From Candidatus Rifleibacterium amylolyticum (GTDB taxonomy: Bacteria; Muiribacteriota; Ozemobacteria; Ozemobacterales; Ozemobacteraceae), in NCBI GenBank assembly GCA_009917695.1, contig JAACJG010000009.1:186001-250000 (forward strand): 64,000 nt of DNA, in the 5' to 3' direction. Numbering within the stretch: position 1 is the stretch's first letter; each line of letters starts with the position of its first letter. A program made the position numbers and the translations under genes. Shown one piece after another: positions 1-8,657 of the stretch. Under the pieces are notes generated by a model. It saw nothing but the letters and a program-made list of their open reading frames with translations, was not told the DNA's origin and did not search any database.

Positions 1-847
1 GACCATCACCAGCATCGGTGAACGAGCAGTCTTCGAGATTGATCGAACCGCCAGGGCCGGGCAGATGGTATGGGTCAGACTTTTCATAAAGCGTGTGAGC
101 TGCTGCCGATTCGCAGGTGAAGCGGCGTTTCGGGTTGAGAGCTTCGAGAATAAAGGAGTCCTTTTTGAGAATGCCAAGTGCACAGTCAGCACCAGATCCG
201 GGTGTCGCCGCGATCGCAGCACATTCAAGAATCTTGCCCATATGCAGCGCCAGGCCTTCATCATAGCCCTGCATTACCGGCAATGCCGCGAAAACGGCGG
301 GGTCATAGCAACGGCCGGCCAGCACCACGTTACAACCGGCTTCTAATGCTTCGACGATCGGCTCTATGCCAATCTGGGCAACCAGATATGTCGTCTCGTC
401 GATAAGCCCTTCGGTCAGCTCATGCACGCATGCCAGCGGACTGATGCGGCCCTCGCGCAGCGCCTTCTTTACCGTCTGTTTATCAACATCAGAAGGAATC
501 ACACCCATCTTGAAGCTGAGCTTTTCTTCCTGCGCAATTTCTTCGATGATTTTGCGACACCATTCGAGATGCACAGAAGCGCCGCTGCCGCCGGCTGTTC
601 CGACTACAACCGGAATACCCAGTCGGACGCCCTCTTTGATCATATAACGCAGGTCGCGTTTAACAAAGGCGCGATCGGTAAAAGCCTTGCCGGCGCCGAG
701 ATAATAGGGGCCGGGGTCGGTCGAACCGGCGTCTACAGCTATGAGATGTGGTTTGCGCTCGATTCCGCGTTTGAATGAGCTTTCGGGAAAGCCATAACCA
801 AGTATGGCGGTAGGCGATAATACTCTGAATTCTTCGTTGTTTGTCAT
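1..847 (-). CDS. AtuA-like (DUF1446) protein, 3' end outside window
   Basis: The first about 282 residues of a protein that runs off the left edge. It reads as the acyclic-terpene-utilisation AtuA/DUF1446 family: an early GYGFPE motif, VDAGSTDPGP near residue 40, GTAGGSGAS near residue 87, and later LAGRCYDP. The family's biochemical role is not settled; members recur beside methylaspartate ammonia-lyase genes, as here. It is the last gene seen of the glutamate mutase operon. The upstream stop and this start overlap as ATGATG: the ATG at 848-850 and the ATG at 845-847 are both possible, and I chose 847 because GGAG then lies 7 nt upstream. Role in mesaconate or acyl-CoA metabolism is inferred from position only. 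Confidence 0.8.
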   Translation of the reverse strand, partial: MTNNEEFRVLSPTAILGYGFPESSFKRGIERKPHLIAVDAGSTDPGPYYLGAGKAFTDRAFVKRDLRYMIKEGVRLGIPVVVGTAGGSGASVHLEWCRKIIEEIAQEEKLSFKMGVIPSDVDKQTVKKALREGRISPLACVHELTEGLIDETTYLVAQIGIEPIVEALEAGCNVVLAGRCYDPAVFAALPVMQGYDEGLALHMGKILECAAIAATPGSGADCALGILKKDSFILEALNPKRRFTCESAAAHTLYEKSDPYHLPGPGGSINLEDCSFTDAGDG

Positions 848-2097
848 CATTTCACTCCGCTTCGCATGCGCAGAACTGCAATTATGCGCTCGAGTTCGTT
901 GTTAACTATGGTGTAGCCCTCGTCGAAGCCCATGCCTGGTTTGGCCAGCATGCGCTCGGCCCTGGCGGCCACCGCGAGATGCACGCAGATTCTTGCCGAC
1001 ACGTCGGTTTCGTTGCAGGTTCCGCCCTGATAGGCTTCGACGCCAGTTTTACGGCAATAAAGCACACTTTCGACGATGTTCTGAATGCCGCCGAGATCTG
1101 GCGTCTTGATCTGCACCATGTCGCAGGCCTTCGCATCGCAGAAATCGCGCACGTCTTCGTAGGTATTGCACCATTCATCCGCAACAATCTTGACCTTCGA
1201 GCCAATCTTGTGGAGCTTCTGCGTGATATAGCCGAGTTTTTCGATCTGCAGCTGCTTTTCTTCCATATCGACCGGGCCTTCGATATAGAGCGGCAGACCG
1301 CCGGCATGCTTTTCGAGCGATGCCAGATAATCGACGATCTTGTCCATGTCATGGTCGAAAATCGGCCCGATGTTGCCGTAAACGTCGATGTGCAGGTTGG
1401 GCCGATAGGATTCATGCGTGCGCAACTGGTTGATACGACGCACCAGCCATTCGATGTATTCGCGCAACTTGGAGCCATCGCGGCCAAGCTTCTCGTCGAT
1501 ATTGTTAATCAGGCCGTGTGGCAACACTTCGACGCCCTTAAGAATCATCTTGTCGACGTTGTCGTAGCGGTTGTCGCCACTCTGGCCGAATATCGGCACG
1601 CGCTCGGGCACGACCGGCAGGTTGTATTCACTGCACACTACCTCGCAGGGCATGAGCTTGAGCGCTTTTGCGCGCGCATCGAGCAGCGCCTGGGTCAGGC
1701 CGTAGCGAATCGCCGAATGCAGCGGCTTTCCTTCGATAACAAGACCGGCAAATTTTGCTGCCATGTCTCTGAAAGTGCCGAGTTCCATGCCTTCGAGCAA
1801 AGGGCGCACATGTTTTTCGAGAAAGGGAACATATTCTTCGGCGAGAAACAGCGGGTCGCGGCCACCGGCGCCCGAATACTGCACCGCCGCGCAATCGCCC
1901 AGCCCGATCTGCCCGTCTTCGAGCAGAAGCTGCACCGAAATGCTCTGGCCCGCTTCCCTGATGCGGGTGAAGCGCGTGGTGACCGGTTCGCCGGTATAGA
2001 CAAAACCGTCATGGCCGGCGCCTTTTTTGATGGCGCGCTGGTCGTCGAAGAAAAATGCTGAAATGCCTTTGCTGAATACTGCTTTTACTATTTTCAT
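847..2097 (-). CDS. mal: methylaspartate ammonia-lyase
   Basis: Converts (2S,3S)-3-methylaspartate to mesaconate and ammonia, second step of the methylaspartate route of glutamate fermentation; cytoplasmic enolase-superfamily enzyme. With the ATG at 2097 the protein is 416 aa and the catalytic residues fall exactly at the family's published numbering: His194 in LPHGL, metal ligands Asp238 (HID), Glu273 (IEGP) and Asp307 (ADE), and Lys331 in VQIKTPDLGG. That fixes the start; an in-frame extension upstream would add 22 unrelated residues. GGGAG lies upstream of this ATG, which overlaps the glmE stop as ATGA, suggesting translational coupling. Confidence 0.95.
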   Translation of the reverse strand: MKIVKAVFSKGISAFFFDDQRAIKKGAGHDGFVYTGEPVTTRFTRIREAGQSISVQLLLEDGQIGLGDCAAVQYSGAGGRDPLFLAEEYVPFLEKHVRPLLEGMELGTFRDMAAKFAGLVIEGKPLHSAIRYGLTQALLDARAKALKLMPCEVVCSEYNLPVVPERVPIFGQSGDNRYDNVDKMILKGVEVLPHGLINNIDEKLGRDGSKLREYIEWLVRRINQLRTHESYRPNLHIDVYGNIGPIFDHDMDKIVDYLASLEKHAGGLPLYIEGPVDMEEKQLQIEKLGYITQKLHKIGSKVKIVADEWCNTYEDVRDFCDAKACDMVQIKTPDLGGIQNIVESVLYCRKTGVEAYQGGTCNETDVSARICVHLAVAARAERMLAKPGMGFDEGYTIVNNELERIIAVLRMRSGVK

Positions 2098-3539
2098 CTG
2101 GGTCTCCCTACCAGTCTGCCTTTGCTGATTGCGTAAATATCGTCGGTCACCATCTGGAAGCACACATCGCGGTTCTCAGCCTTCGCGCGCTCTTCGAGGC
2201 GGGCGCGGTGATAGGCCACAATCTCGTCGTCAAGCGCGAGATTGCCCTTGTTAAAAACGCGGATATAGCCTTCGTTGTCGCGCATTGGCAGAATTTTGCC
2301 GTGATTGTGAATCGAGGGCGCGAACGGAATATCCATGGCGCCAGCTTCGAACGCGGCAACTACGCCGTTTTCGATGTCGCCGTTGCCGAGGCGGTAGATC
2401 GCTTCCATGATACTTCTGACTTCGCGCTCGATCATTTCGATTTCTTTGCGATGCTCAGGGCCAATCGGAAACTTCTGGTCGCGCAGCATGTTGACGGCCT
2501 GGCGGGTGCAGCGCAGGCCCTGAGCGTTCGCCTCTTTGGTCGGAATGCCCATGGCTTCGTGCGGCGATTTAACGATTACCTTGTCGGCGCCAGCGAGAAC
2601 GGCAACCGAAGCACCCCAGCTGATGACCGAAAAGGCCTTGGCTTCGTCTTCAGGAAAGCCGCCCATCCACTGATGAAAGACCGTGGTCAACTCATAATCA
2701 CTGAAGCCCTCGCGCTTGAAAAATTCGTGGGCGAGGCTTTTGAGAGAAATCAGCGCCGCGATATCCTGAAACATGTTGCCGCCCTGGCCGTAGCCGAGAG
2801 TCAGCGATTTCACACCCTGGCGCAGCGCAAGAATGCCTTCGACGATAGCGACGACGTGGCTGACGAACGGCGGCACGAGTGTGCCGGTCAGCGGGCCAAA
2901 AGGCTCGCGGTTGATGTGAACGCCGTTTTCTTCGTAGATTCCGACGAGGCGATCGACGTATTTCCAGTCTTCGATCGACTTTTTCAGCGGAACCTTCTTG
3001 GCATAAGGAATATTGTAAGAAATACCACCGCCCTCGTAGCTGGTAAACCCGCCGGCCAGCGTGATTTCGGCGAGCAGACGGGCATCGGGCGTGCCATGAC
3101 GAACCTGAATCGGTTTTTTAACCGCTTCAGTAACCTGGCGACAACCGATGAGACCGTGATTAACTGCCGGAAAGCCGTTGAGCAGAGAAGTTCGTGCCTG
3201 CAGCGATTTTTCGATGCCGACGGCGGCTTCCTGATAGCGGTTCTGGCGGGTATAGGCGTCGATGGTGGTCGGCAGCAGATCGGCTTCGCCCTCTTTTTCG
3301 AGATACTGCAGAAGCTTGATATGGTCTTGAATCAGAGCAACACCGGCGCGGGGCTGCAGCAGCGTTTCGCCGGTTTCTGAGGCCTTTCGCATGGCTACGG
3401 CAAAGTTTTTGGCAGCCGGAATTTTTTTCTGATATTCGATGCCTTCTTCGAGATCGAGACCCTTGCCGGTTGGCCAGGTTTCGAGAATTTCGCTGCGGAT
3501 CCGGTTGAAACTGTCGCGGCTAAGCATGTGTGAACTCAC
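2094..3539 (-). CDS. glmE: glutamate mutase epsilon (catalytic) subunit
   Basis: Large subunit of adenosylcobalamin-dependent glutamate mutase, which rearranges L-glutamate to (2S,3S)-3-methylaspartate. 481 aa, the family length. Strongly family-like stretches include RAGVAL near residue 63, STIDAYTRQNRY (here TTIDAYTRQNRY), ARHGTPD..LLAE, EGGGISYN.PYAK, REPFGPLTGTLVPP, FHQWMGGFP and GIPTKEAN. I chose the GTG at 3539 because AAGGAG sits 10 nt upstream; the ATG at 3527 has no comparable site. It overlaps the end of glmL by 20 nt. It works as a complex with the GlmS product. Confidence 0.95.
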   Translation of the reverse strand: MSSHMLSRDSFNRIRSEILETWPTGKGLDLEEGIEYQKKIPAAKNFAVAMRKASETGETLLQPRAGVALIQDHIKLLQYLEKEGEADLLPTTIDAYTRQNRYQEAAVGIEKSLQARTSLLNGFPAVNHGLIGCRQVTEAVKKPIQVRHGTPDARLLAEITLAGGFTSYEGGGISYNIPYAKKVPLKKSIEDWKYVDRLVGIYEENGVHINREPFGPLTGTLVPPFVSHVVAIVEGILALRQGVKSLTLGYGQGGNMFQDIAALISLKSLAHEFFKREGFSDYELTTVFHQWMGGFPEDEAKAFSVISWGASVAVLAGADKVIVKSPHEAMGIPTKEANAQGLRCTRQAVNMLRDQKFPIGPEHRKEIEMIEREVRSIMEAIYRLGNGDIENGVVAAFEAGAMDIPFAPSIHNHGKILPMRDNEGYIRVFNKGNLALDDEIVAYHRARLEERAKAENRDVCFQMVTDDIYAISKGRLVGRPR

Positions 3540-4971
3540 GGTGACTGAACTCCTTAACTTGTTCGTTGTGATGCATTCTGGTCAGATATTGAACGGCTGA
3601 AGCGGCGCTCTGTCGCGGAAATTCCGAGGCCAGACAGCCCAGCAGCGGCAAAACATATTCGGTATCGGCATAATACTCGAAATTTTCAGGAAGCAGATGA
3701 AGTTTCTCTGATTCAGCCGGCTTTGGCGACTGCAGTTCGAGAATGTCGCCGGCACGCCCCATGGCGGCGAGAAAGCCGCCGCTGCCAATCATGCGATTGA
3801 CGTGGCGCAGGTCTTTGCCGGTCTGAGCCATGACCGGGCCTTTGGTCGTCATGACTTCTTCGATAGTTCCGGCGTGGCGGACAAGTGCGTGTTGAAGGCA
3901 TGCGGCTGCCAGCAGACGGTCATACTGCTGCTCGGCCAGGTCGACCGGCAGATAGCTGGTATTGGCAGAGAGCCTGTCGACATAGCTTTGCATATCAGCA
4001 TAGCCGTTCTGCGAATCTTCGAGGCTCTGTAGCAAAAAATCCTTCGCCGTGTCAAAGGCGGCGGCGGCGCTTACCCGCATGCCAAGGTCGCCTTCGACGG
4101 TGCGCTTGATTCTGGGCTCGACTATGCCTTTGAGAACCGTGCCTGAATCAGGGTTATAAGCTTCGCAGAACGAATAGAAATCGGTGGTGGCGCCACCCAT
4201 GTCGATGAGTGCGAAACGTTCCCAGCCAGGAACGTTGTTTCCGATGGCTTCGACCAGGTTGAGCACGGCCAGCGGAGTTGGCAGCGGCTGCGTATCGAAG
4301 CGACGCACCAGCTCATCGAGGCCTTTTCCCGCCACTATGCGTTCGAGAAAAACCTGTCTGATCGTCTCTCTGACTGGCTCGATATTGAGGCGGCCGAAAT
4401 CGGGCATGAGATTCTCGGTGATGCGCAGGTCGCGCTCTCCGAGCAGGTCGCGGACCTGATCGACCGCCTGATTGTTGCCGGCGTAGACGATCGTGCCGTT
4501 AAAGGCAGAACTGGCTATAGCGCGGGCGTTCTCGGTTACGTAACGCTCGTTGCCGCCGTCAGTGCCGCCGCAGAGCAGAAGAATGTCGGGGTGCGCCTGC
4601 TCGATAGCTGCTATGCAGCTGCGTGTCAGGCGATACGGGTAGGCGGCGCAGATGCGGGCGCCAGCCGAGAAGGCGGCGAGGCGGGCTATATGCAGTGTCA
4701 TTTCGGGGACAAGCCCGACGACAGCGACATTCAGCCCACCCTTAGCCGACGAAGAAAAACGGAGAGGGACAGGTGCCGGCCCGATACTGTGCCAGTCATA
4801 CTCCGGCTGCAGCTGATGCAGCGCGGCGTAGACGCCATCGGGCAGATGGCTGGTGGTGGTTGCCACGACCGCGCGCGACTTCACGCTGAAGCGATCGTGG
4901 CTAAGATTGAACATCGCCGCCTTGGTCCAGGTCGAGCCGATGTCAATGCAGATAATGCCGTCTTCAATCAT
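3520..4971 (-). CDS. glmL: glutamate mutase reactivase / accessory protein GlmL
   Basis: ASKHA-fold ATPase of the MutL/GlmL family, believed to reactivate glutamate mutase by exchanging damaged cobalamin. The N-terminus has the phosphate-1 loop IDIGSTWTK; a second nucleotide site appears as [13 protein letters not shown] about residue 258; GSGG occurs near residue 410. Length about 483 aa fits. The ATG at 4971 places the phosphate loop about 9 residues from the N-terminus as in homologues; an in-frame ATG at 4998 would add 9 residues without a better ribosome site. It overlaps glmS by 8 nt and glmE by 20 nt, as expected for subunits made together. Confidence 0.93.
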   Translation of the reverse strand: MIEDGIICIDIGSTWTKAAMFNLSHDRFSVKSRAVVATTTSHLPDGVYAALHQLQPEYDWHSIGPAPVPLRFSSSAKGGLNVAVVGLVPEMTLHIARLAAFSAGARICAAYPYRLTRSCIAAIEQAHPDILLLCGGTDGGNERYVTENARAIASSAFNGTIVYAGNNQAVDQVRDLLGERDLRITENLMPDFGRLNIEPVRETIRQVFLERIVAGKGLDELVRRFDTQPLPTPLAVLNLVEAIGNNVPGWERFALIDMGGATTDFYSFCEAYNPDSGTVLKGIVEPRIKRTVEGDLGMRVSAAAAFDTAKDFLLQSLEDSQNGYADMQSYVDRLSANTSYLPVDLAEQQYDRLLAAACLQHALVRHAGTIEEVMTTKGPVMAQTGKDLRHVNRMIGSGGFLAAMGRAGDILELQSPKPAESEKLHLLPENFEYYADTEYVLPLLGCLASEFPRQSAASAVQYLTRMHHNEQVKEFSHREFTHA

Positions 4972-5392
4972 TTCCCTTTTGCCTTGTATCAAGGTCATTT
5001 TTCAGCAATTCCACCACTTTTGCGAGATCACAGTCAGGGCCGAACACCCTGTCATACCCCATTTTCAAAAATTTAGCCTCGACCTCAGCGAACGGGGTCT
5101 TGCCGACCACGAGGTTGCCGCCGACGTAGAGAATAATGTCTTCGAGACCTTTTTCGATGCACTTTTCGCGCAGGCCGGCGCAGTCGATTTCGCCATGGCC
5201 GTAGAGCGACGAAACCATGATGGCGCGGGCATCGGTTTCGATTGCAGCGTTGATGAACTCTTCCTGGCTGACCATGACGCCAAGGTTGGTGACCTTGAAG
5301 CCGGCTTCGCTGAAAAATGCTTCGAGAATCTTGTTGCCGACTGAATGGCAGTCGAAACCGATTACGCCTAATACGATGTTTACTGGTGTCAT
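4964..5392 (-). CDS. glmS: glutamate mutase sigma (B12-binding) subunit
   Basis: Small cobalamin-binding subunit of glutamate mutase, 142 aa. The B12-binding signature D-x-H-x-x-G is present as Asp14-Cys-His16-Ser-Val-Gly19; His16 would be the lower axial cobalt ligand. VSSLYGHGE about residues 60-68 and YVGGNLVVG about residues 89-97 match the rest of the Rossmann-type cobalamin fold. Its ATG overlaps the stop of the upstream GntR gene as ATGA, so regulator and enzyme are translationally linked. Cytoplasmic; partner is GlmE. Confidence 0.95.
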   Translation of the reverse strand: MTPVNIVLGVIGFDCHSVGNKILEAFFSEAGFKVTNLGVMVSQEEFINAAIETDARAIMVSSLYGHGEIDCAGLREKCIEKGLEDIILYVGGNLVVGKTPFAEVEAKFLKMGYDRVFGPDCDLAKVVELLKNDLDTRQKGND

Positions 5393-6489
5393 TGTTTTTT
5401 TCCTGGTCTGTTCAGCAAGTTTTTTATCAGTTCTTCGAGATACAGAAGCGAGCCGCGCTCGATCTGGTAAGCAAAATCAATCAGCTGACCGCCACGCTGT
5501 CGGAAAATGTTGATCGCATGCAACAACTCCGAAGGCAGTTGAACAGCGAAACCCGGCGGAACGATCAGTACATCTTTGTCGTCAATAAACTCTTCGATTG
5601 CATCCGTCTTTTCATCGAGATAGCAGACGCCGGAGAGATCGCCATTAAAGCCGGATTTTCCGACCCAGCCGCTGATAATCTGAAAAAAGCGCCGGCTCTG
5701 GTAGAGCACGCCGACCCGACTGTCGTTGTTGAGGCGGGCGAGTGCGATCAAAGTTGCCTGCGAAGGCGATACCACCACCGGAACAGCTTTGTCAGCCAGT
5801 TCAGGCACAAGACTGCGCAATTCTTCGATGTGGTTTGAGGTGGTCAATATCAGGTCGAACGGCGCCAGCACTGCTGCCGGATCTTTTGCTTCGCGCAACT
5901 CGGCAAAGAGAAAACGCGCGGTCGACATATGCGTCAAAGGCGCCAGCTGAGATTGGTATATACCAAGCGCTTCCGGATTGCAGTCGACAGCAGCTATGGC
6001 AAATTGTGAAAAGCGCTCTTCGCGGCGGCTGAGCAGGAGGTTGAAGATATCTGCCATTTCGCGCCAGGCAAAGCCAACGTCTTCAAGCTGCATGATGCAG
6101 TTTTCGATCAGCTGTGTAGCCAGGTCAAGCCGGCTGGTCGGCCGCTCAGCCTCTCTGACATTTGCTGTTTTACTGTCATTGTTGCGCGATTGAAGCTGGC
6201 GCTCTCGCTCCGACTCGTCCTGTTGTGAAACCGGCGAATCGGCCACCAGGCTGCCACGCCCGCGGGCGGCCACAATATAATGCTGCTGCACCAGCATTTC
6301 ATAAGCTTTTTTGATGGTGCCACGAGCGACTTTGAGCTGCAGTGCGAGCTCACGTTCGGCTGGCAGCTGTTGCCCCGGCGTCAGGCGGCCGGCGCGAATC
6401 AGCGCCGCAATCTGGCTGCTGATCTGCCTGTAAATAGGCTCCTGCCCATGATTATTGATTTTAACCGGCAACATTTTGCTGACCGCCAT
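5389..6489 (-). CDS. GntR-family transcriptional regulator with sensor-like C-terminal domain
   Basis: N-terminal winged-helix GntR domain at about residues 12-80 ([36 protein letters not shown]), a low-complexity linker at about 80-115, then a roughly 250-residue domain with alternating strand/helix pattern, possibly periplasmic-binding-protein or UTRA-like, that probably binds a pathway metabolite. First gene of the glm-mal operon and overlapping glmS by 4 nt, so it is the likely local regulator. A palindromic promoter-operator lies just upstream and a perfect 14-bp palindrome lies within the gene. The start is the ATG at 6489; a TTG directly before it and an ATG at 6474 are alternatives. 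Confidence 0.88.
   Translation of the reverse strand: MAVSKMLPVKINNHGQEPIYRQISSQIAALIRAGRLTPGQQLPAERELALQLKVARGTIKKAYEMLVQQHYIVAARGRGSLVADSPVSQQDESERERQLQSRNNDSKTANVREAERPTSRLDLATQLIENCIMQLEDVGFAWREMADIFNLLLSRREERFSQFAIAAVDCNPEALGIYQSQLAPLTHMSTARFLFAELREAKDPAAVLAPFDLILTTSNHIEELRSLVPELADKAVPVVVSPSQATLIALARLNNDSRVGVLYQSRRFFQIISGWVGKSGFNGDLSGVCYLDEKTDAIEEFIDDKDVLIVPPGFAVQLPSELLHAINIFRQRGGQLIDFAYQIERGSLLYLEELIKNLLNRPGKKQ
5953..5966. promoter_or_regulatory. candidate intragenic GntR operator
   Basis: Perfect 14-bp palindrome TTGGTATATACCAA inside the gntR coding sequence (it encodes LGIYQ on the minus strand). Its half-site TTGGTATA is the same as in both arms of the operator over the gntR promoter. 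A TGGTATA-type dyad is typical of GntR/HutC-class regulators. Possible downstream auxiliary operator for looping or roadblock; function is inferred. Confidence 0.5.
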
Positions 6490-6490
6490 C

Positions 6491-6541
6491 AATTGGTATA
6501 GTCCAACAAAACCATTCTATACCAATTTTCAATAAAGTCAA
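6491..6541 (-). promoter_or_regulatory. promoter and inverted-repeat operator of the gntR-glm-mal operon
   Basis: On the minus strand, TTGACT (6536-6541) and TAGAAT (6514-6519) are separated by 16 bp and form a good sigma-70-type promoter. A perfect 11-bp inverted repeat, AATTGGTATAG at 6491-6501 and its complement at 6517-6527 with a 15-bp gap, covers the -10 box and the expected start of transcription. Each arm holds the half-site TTGGTATA. Binding here should block RNA polymerase, so autorepression relieved by a metabolite is the simplest model. Confidence 0.75.
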
Positions 6542-6560
6542 CCAAAATTGGCGATTGCGA

Positions 6561-7103
6561 TTAACCTGCTTCGCCAATGCTACACAGTGCAGGCGCGCAC
6601 GAGCAGGAGAAGAGTTCGCTCTGCCAGCGGGTGAATTTGTTTTGATAGCTTTGCGAGGCGTTGGCCGGGCTGGTTGAAGGCAGCACGACGAGTTGATAAC
6701 GCTCTATCAGATCGGGTGCGACTTTCAAGATGTGTCGTTTGAAAGAGCTGAAGGCTTTCTGGCCGTTGAAACAGATTTTGCGAACCTGCGGCAGCTTTTT
6801 GAGCAGGCCGGCGATATCGTTGGGGTGTTCGGAATCTTTTTCGATGTTCGAATCGAGACTGCCCTCACGCCGGCACTGCTGCAGCACATCCCACAATGAA
6901 ATGCGCAGTTTTTTAAGAATCTTCAGACGGTGTTCGTAATCAGTCGAATAATCTACACCGGCGCAGGCAAAAATGAATTGCCAGAACAGATTATGCGGGT
7001 GTGCATAGTATTGCCCGGCCCGCAGCGAGGCCTCGCCCGGCATCGATCCCAGCACCAGCACGACGGCATCTTCCACCACAACTGCTGCAAAACTCTTTTT
7101 CAT
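6561..7103 (-). CDS. DNA-deoxyinosine (hypoxanthine) glycosylase, UDG superfamily
   Basis: 180 aa. Removes deaminated adenine (hypoxanthine) from DNA, starting base-excision repair. Family-6 UDG-superfamily signatures are visible: LGSMPGEASLRAGQYYAHP at about residues 18-36 followed by NLFW, the central ICFNGQKAF, and the C-terminal LPSTSPANA motif. It forms a pair with the O-methyltransferase just upstream (9-nt gap). The C-terminal about 20 residues, with three Cys, look less conserved. The gntR promoter lies directly after its stop, so no space is left for a long terminator. Confidence 0.87.
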   Translation of the reverse strand: MKKSFAAVVVEDAVVLVLGSMPGEASLRAGQYYAHPHNLFWQFIFACAGVDYSTDYEHRLKILKKLRISLWDVLQQCRREGSLDSNIEKDSEHPNDIAGLLKKLPQVRKICFNGQKAFSSFKRHILKVAPDLIERYQLVVLPSTSPANASQSYQNKFTRWQSELFSCSCAPALCSIGEAG

Positions 7104-7112
7104 TCCAAACTC

Positions 7113-7778
7113 TTAGAGAACCACCGAGATAGAGAAGCCATCGTAGCCTTTAACTCCTACTGTCTGCAATGCAGTAGTCCGTAGAGATTTTTCTGCGGCA
7201 AGAGCTTTTAGAAAGTTTCTGACGCCGACAACCCGCTCTTCGTCTGTCTCCAAGTTGGCTACTTCGCCCTTTCTGACGACATTGTCAGCAACTATAACAG
7301 TTCCCTGATGCGACAGTCTGAGGCTCAAAGCAAGATAATCGACGTAACCGGGTTTGTCAGCATCGATAAACACCAGATCAAAGGGGTCGACAGACTTCTC
7401 GATGAGCGAAGTCAGCGCGGGTTTTGCGTCGGCATTGATTATCGTAACTCCGCTGCCGACACCGGCCAGATCAAAGTTTCTGCGGGCGACTTCAGCGTGC
7501 TTTGCTTCGTATTCAATCGTGACCAGCTTCCCATTATCTGCGAGTGCGCGGGCCAGCCAGATGCCGCTGTAGCCGCCGAGCGTTCCGATTTCAAGAATAC
7601 GCCCGGCCCGGCAACTCTGCGCCAGAATCTGCAAAAACATACCCTGACATGGCGACACGCTTATCGCCGGCAGTCCGGCCACGCGGCAATTTTCCTGCAC
7701 CTGCTGCATTACGCTGTCATCAAGACTGAAAAGACCGTTAAAATAATCGTCTACGCTGTTCCAGGTTGCCTGACTCAT
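7113..7778 (-). CDS. class I SAM-dependent O-methyltransferase (CCoAOMT-like)
   Basis: 221 aa from the ATG at 7778, which has AAAGGAAAG about 6 nt upstream; an in-frame upstream ATG would add 9 residues with no such site. Motif I is LEIGTLGGYSGIWLA, the metal-binding acidic motif is FDLVFIDADKPGYVDY, and the post-motif is GTVIVADNVVRKGEV. This is the family of caffeoyl-CoA and catechol O-methyltransferases, which methylate small hydroxylated compounds using a divalent metal. The bacterial substrate cannot be told from sequence. Likely cotranscribed with the downstream glycosylase. Confidence 0.88.
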   Translation of the reverse strand: MSQATWNSVDDYFNGLFSLDDSVMQQVQENCRVAGLPAISVSPCQGMFLQILAQSCRAGRILEIGTLGGYSGIWLARALADNGKLVTIEYEAKHAEVARRNFDLAGVGSGVTIINADAKPALTSLIEKSVDPFDLVFIDADKPGYVDYLALSLRLSHQGTVIVADNVVRKGEVANLETDEERVVGVRNFLKALAAEKSLRTTALQTVGVKGYDGFSISVVL

Positions 7779-7929
7779 GAACTTTCCTTTCGCGACATAC
7801 TTCATCTAAGCAACAGCAAATACAACATATTTGCACGGCAAAAGTCATTGCAATTTTTTTGGAACCTTAGAAAAAATCCGGCGGTCATTATTTATGAGAA
7901 CAAAAAAATATTGCATGGAGGTAAGCAAT

Positions 7930-8619
7930 ATGTTGAGAAGGAAATTGATAATCGGCTTTGGTGTTGTGTTGATAGCAGCGATGCTATTCTTTGCCATGCC
8001 AGTGCGAACAGCTGAATCTGGTGTAAACACAACAGACCAGGATGATTTTCTGAAGCCGAAAGAGGATCAGCCTGGCGATCCCCTCGAAAGTTTTCAGAGC
8101 CGCTTTGACAGTTTTATGAGGCAACCTTTTTTTCAAGATCCCAGTCTTAATAACTTGCGCGGTTTCGACCTGTTCAACCGCAACATAAACGAGCATTTTG
8201 AGCGCATATTCAAAAACATTGACATGTTTTCCGGCATGAATTTTCCGACATCATTACTCAGTAACTCTATGATGCAGGTTGACAAGGGAAAGGCTGAGAT
8301 CAAAGAAATTGATGACAAGCTTCTCGTCAAACTCGACTTGCCGGGACTTGACAAGAACTCCATAGACCTGAAGCTTAGCGATAACCGCTTGATCATCTCT
8401 TCCGAGCGTAAGCAAACCACTACCTCAAGTGACGACAGAATCCGGATATATCGCAATGAGATAAGTTATGGCAGCTTTTCACGGATAGTAGATCTTCCAC
8501 AGCCCGTGATCGAGGATAAGGTCGAAGCCAGCTATGAAAACGGCGTTCTAACCGTAATTGCGCCAATAAATAAAAACAAACCGGCCAAAGACCCTGGTCG
8601 AAAAATTGAGATCAGGTAA
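7930..8619 (+). CDS. exported Hsp20/alpha-crystallin family protein
   Basis: 229 aa. The start at 7930 is set by GGAGG 8 nt upstream. The N-terminus (MLRRK then a roughly 18-residue hydrophobic stretch ending FAMPVRTAES) is a Sec signal peptide or anchor, followed by an acidic Gln/Asp-rich linker and a Phe/Asn-rich segment. The alpha-crystallin domain spans roughly residues 115-220, with DLPGLDKNSIDLKL, ISYGSFSRIVDLP and SYENGVLTV. Small heat-shock proteins hold unfolding proteins without ATP; export would place this one in the periplasm, which is unusual. It heads a two-gene unit with a cytoplasmic paralogue 38 nt downstream. Confidence 0.9.
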   Translation: MLRRKLIIGFGVVLIAAMLFFAMPVRTAESGVNTTDQDDFLKPKEDQPGDPLESFQSRFDSFMRQPFFQDPSLNNLRGFDLFNRNINEHFERIFKNIDMFSGMNFPTSLLSNSMMQVDKGKAEIKEIDDKLLVKLDLPGLDKNSIDLKLSDNRLIISSERKQTTTSSDDRIRIYRNEISYGSFSRIVDLPQPVIEDKVEASYENGVLTVIAPINKNKPAKDPGRKIEIR

Positions 8620-8657
8620 TTACTGCGACAAACAATACTGGTTAAGGAGGTTAATTT

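Noticed and set aside
841-3380. Long open frames on the plus strand opposite mal and glmE
   Set aside because: They lie exactly opposite confirmed enzymes, show no family motifs or ribosome sites, and reflect codon bias of the real genes.
7830-7850. Sigma-54-like GG...GC pair before the exported Hsp20 gene
   Set aside because: Spacing between GG and GC is 11 rather than 10, and the flanking bases do not fit the consensus.
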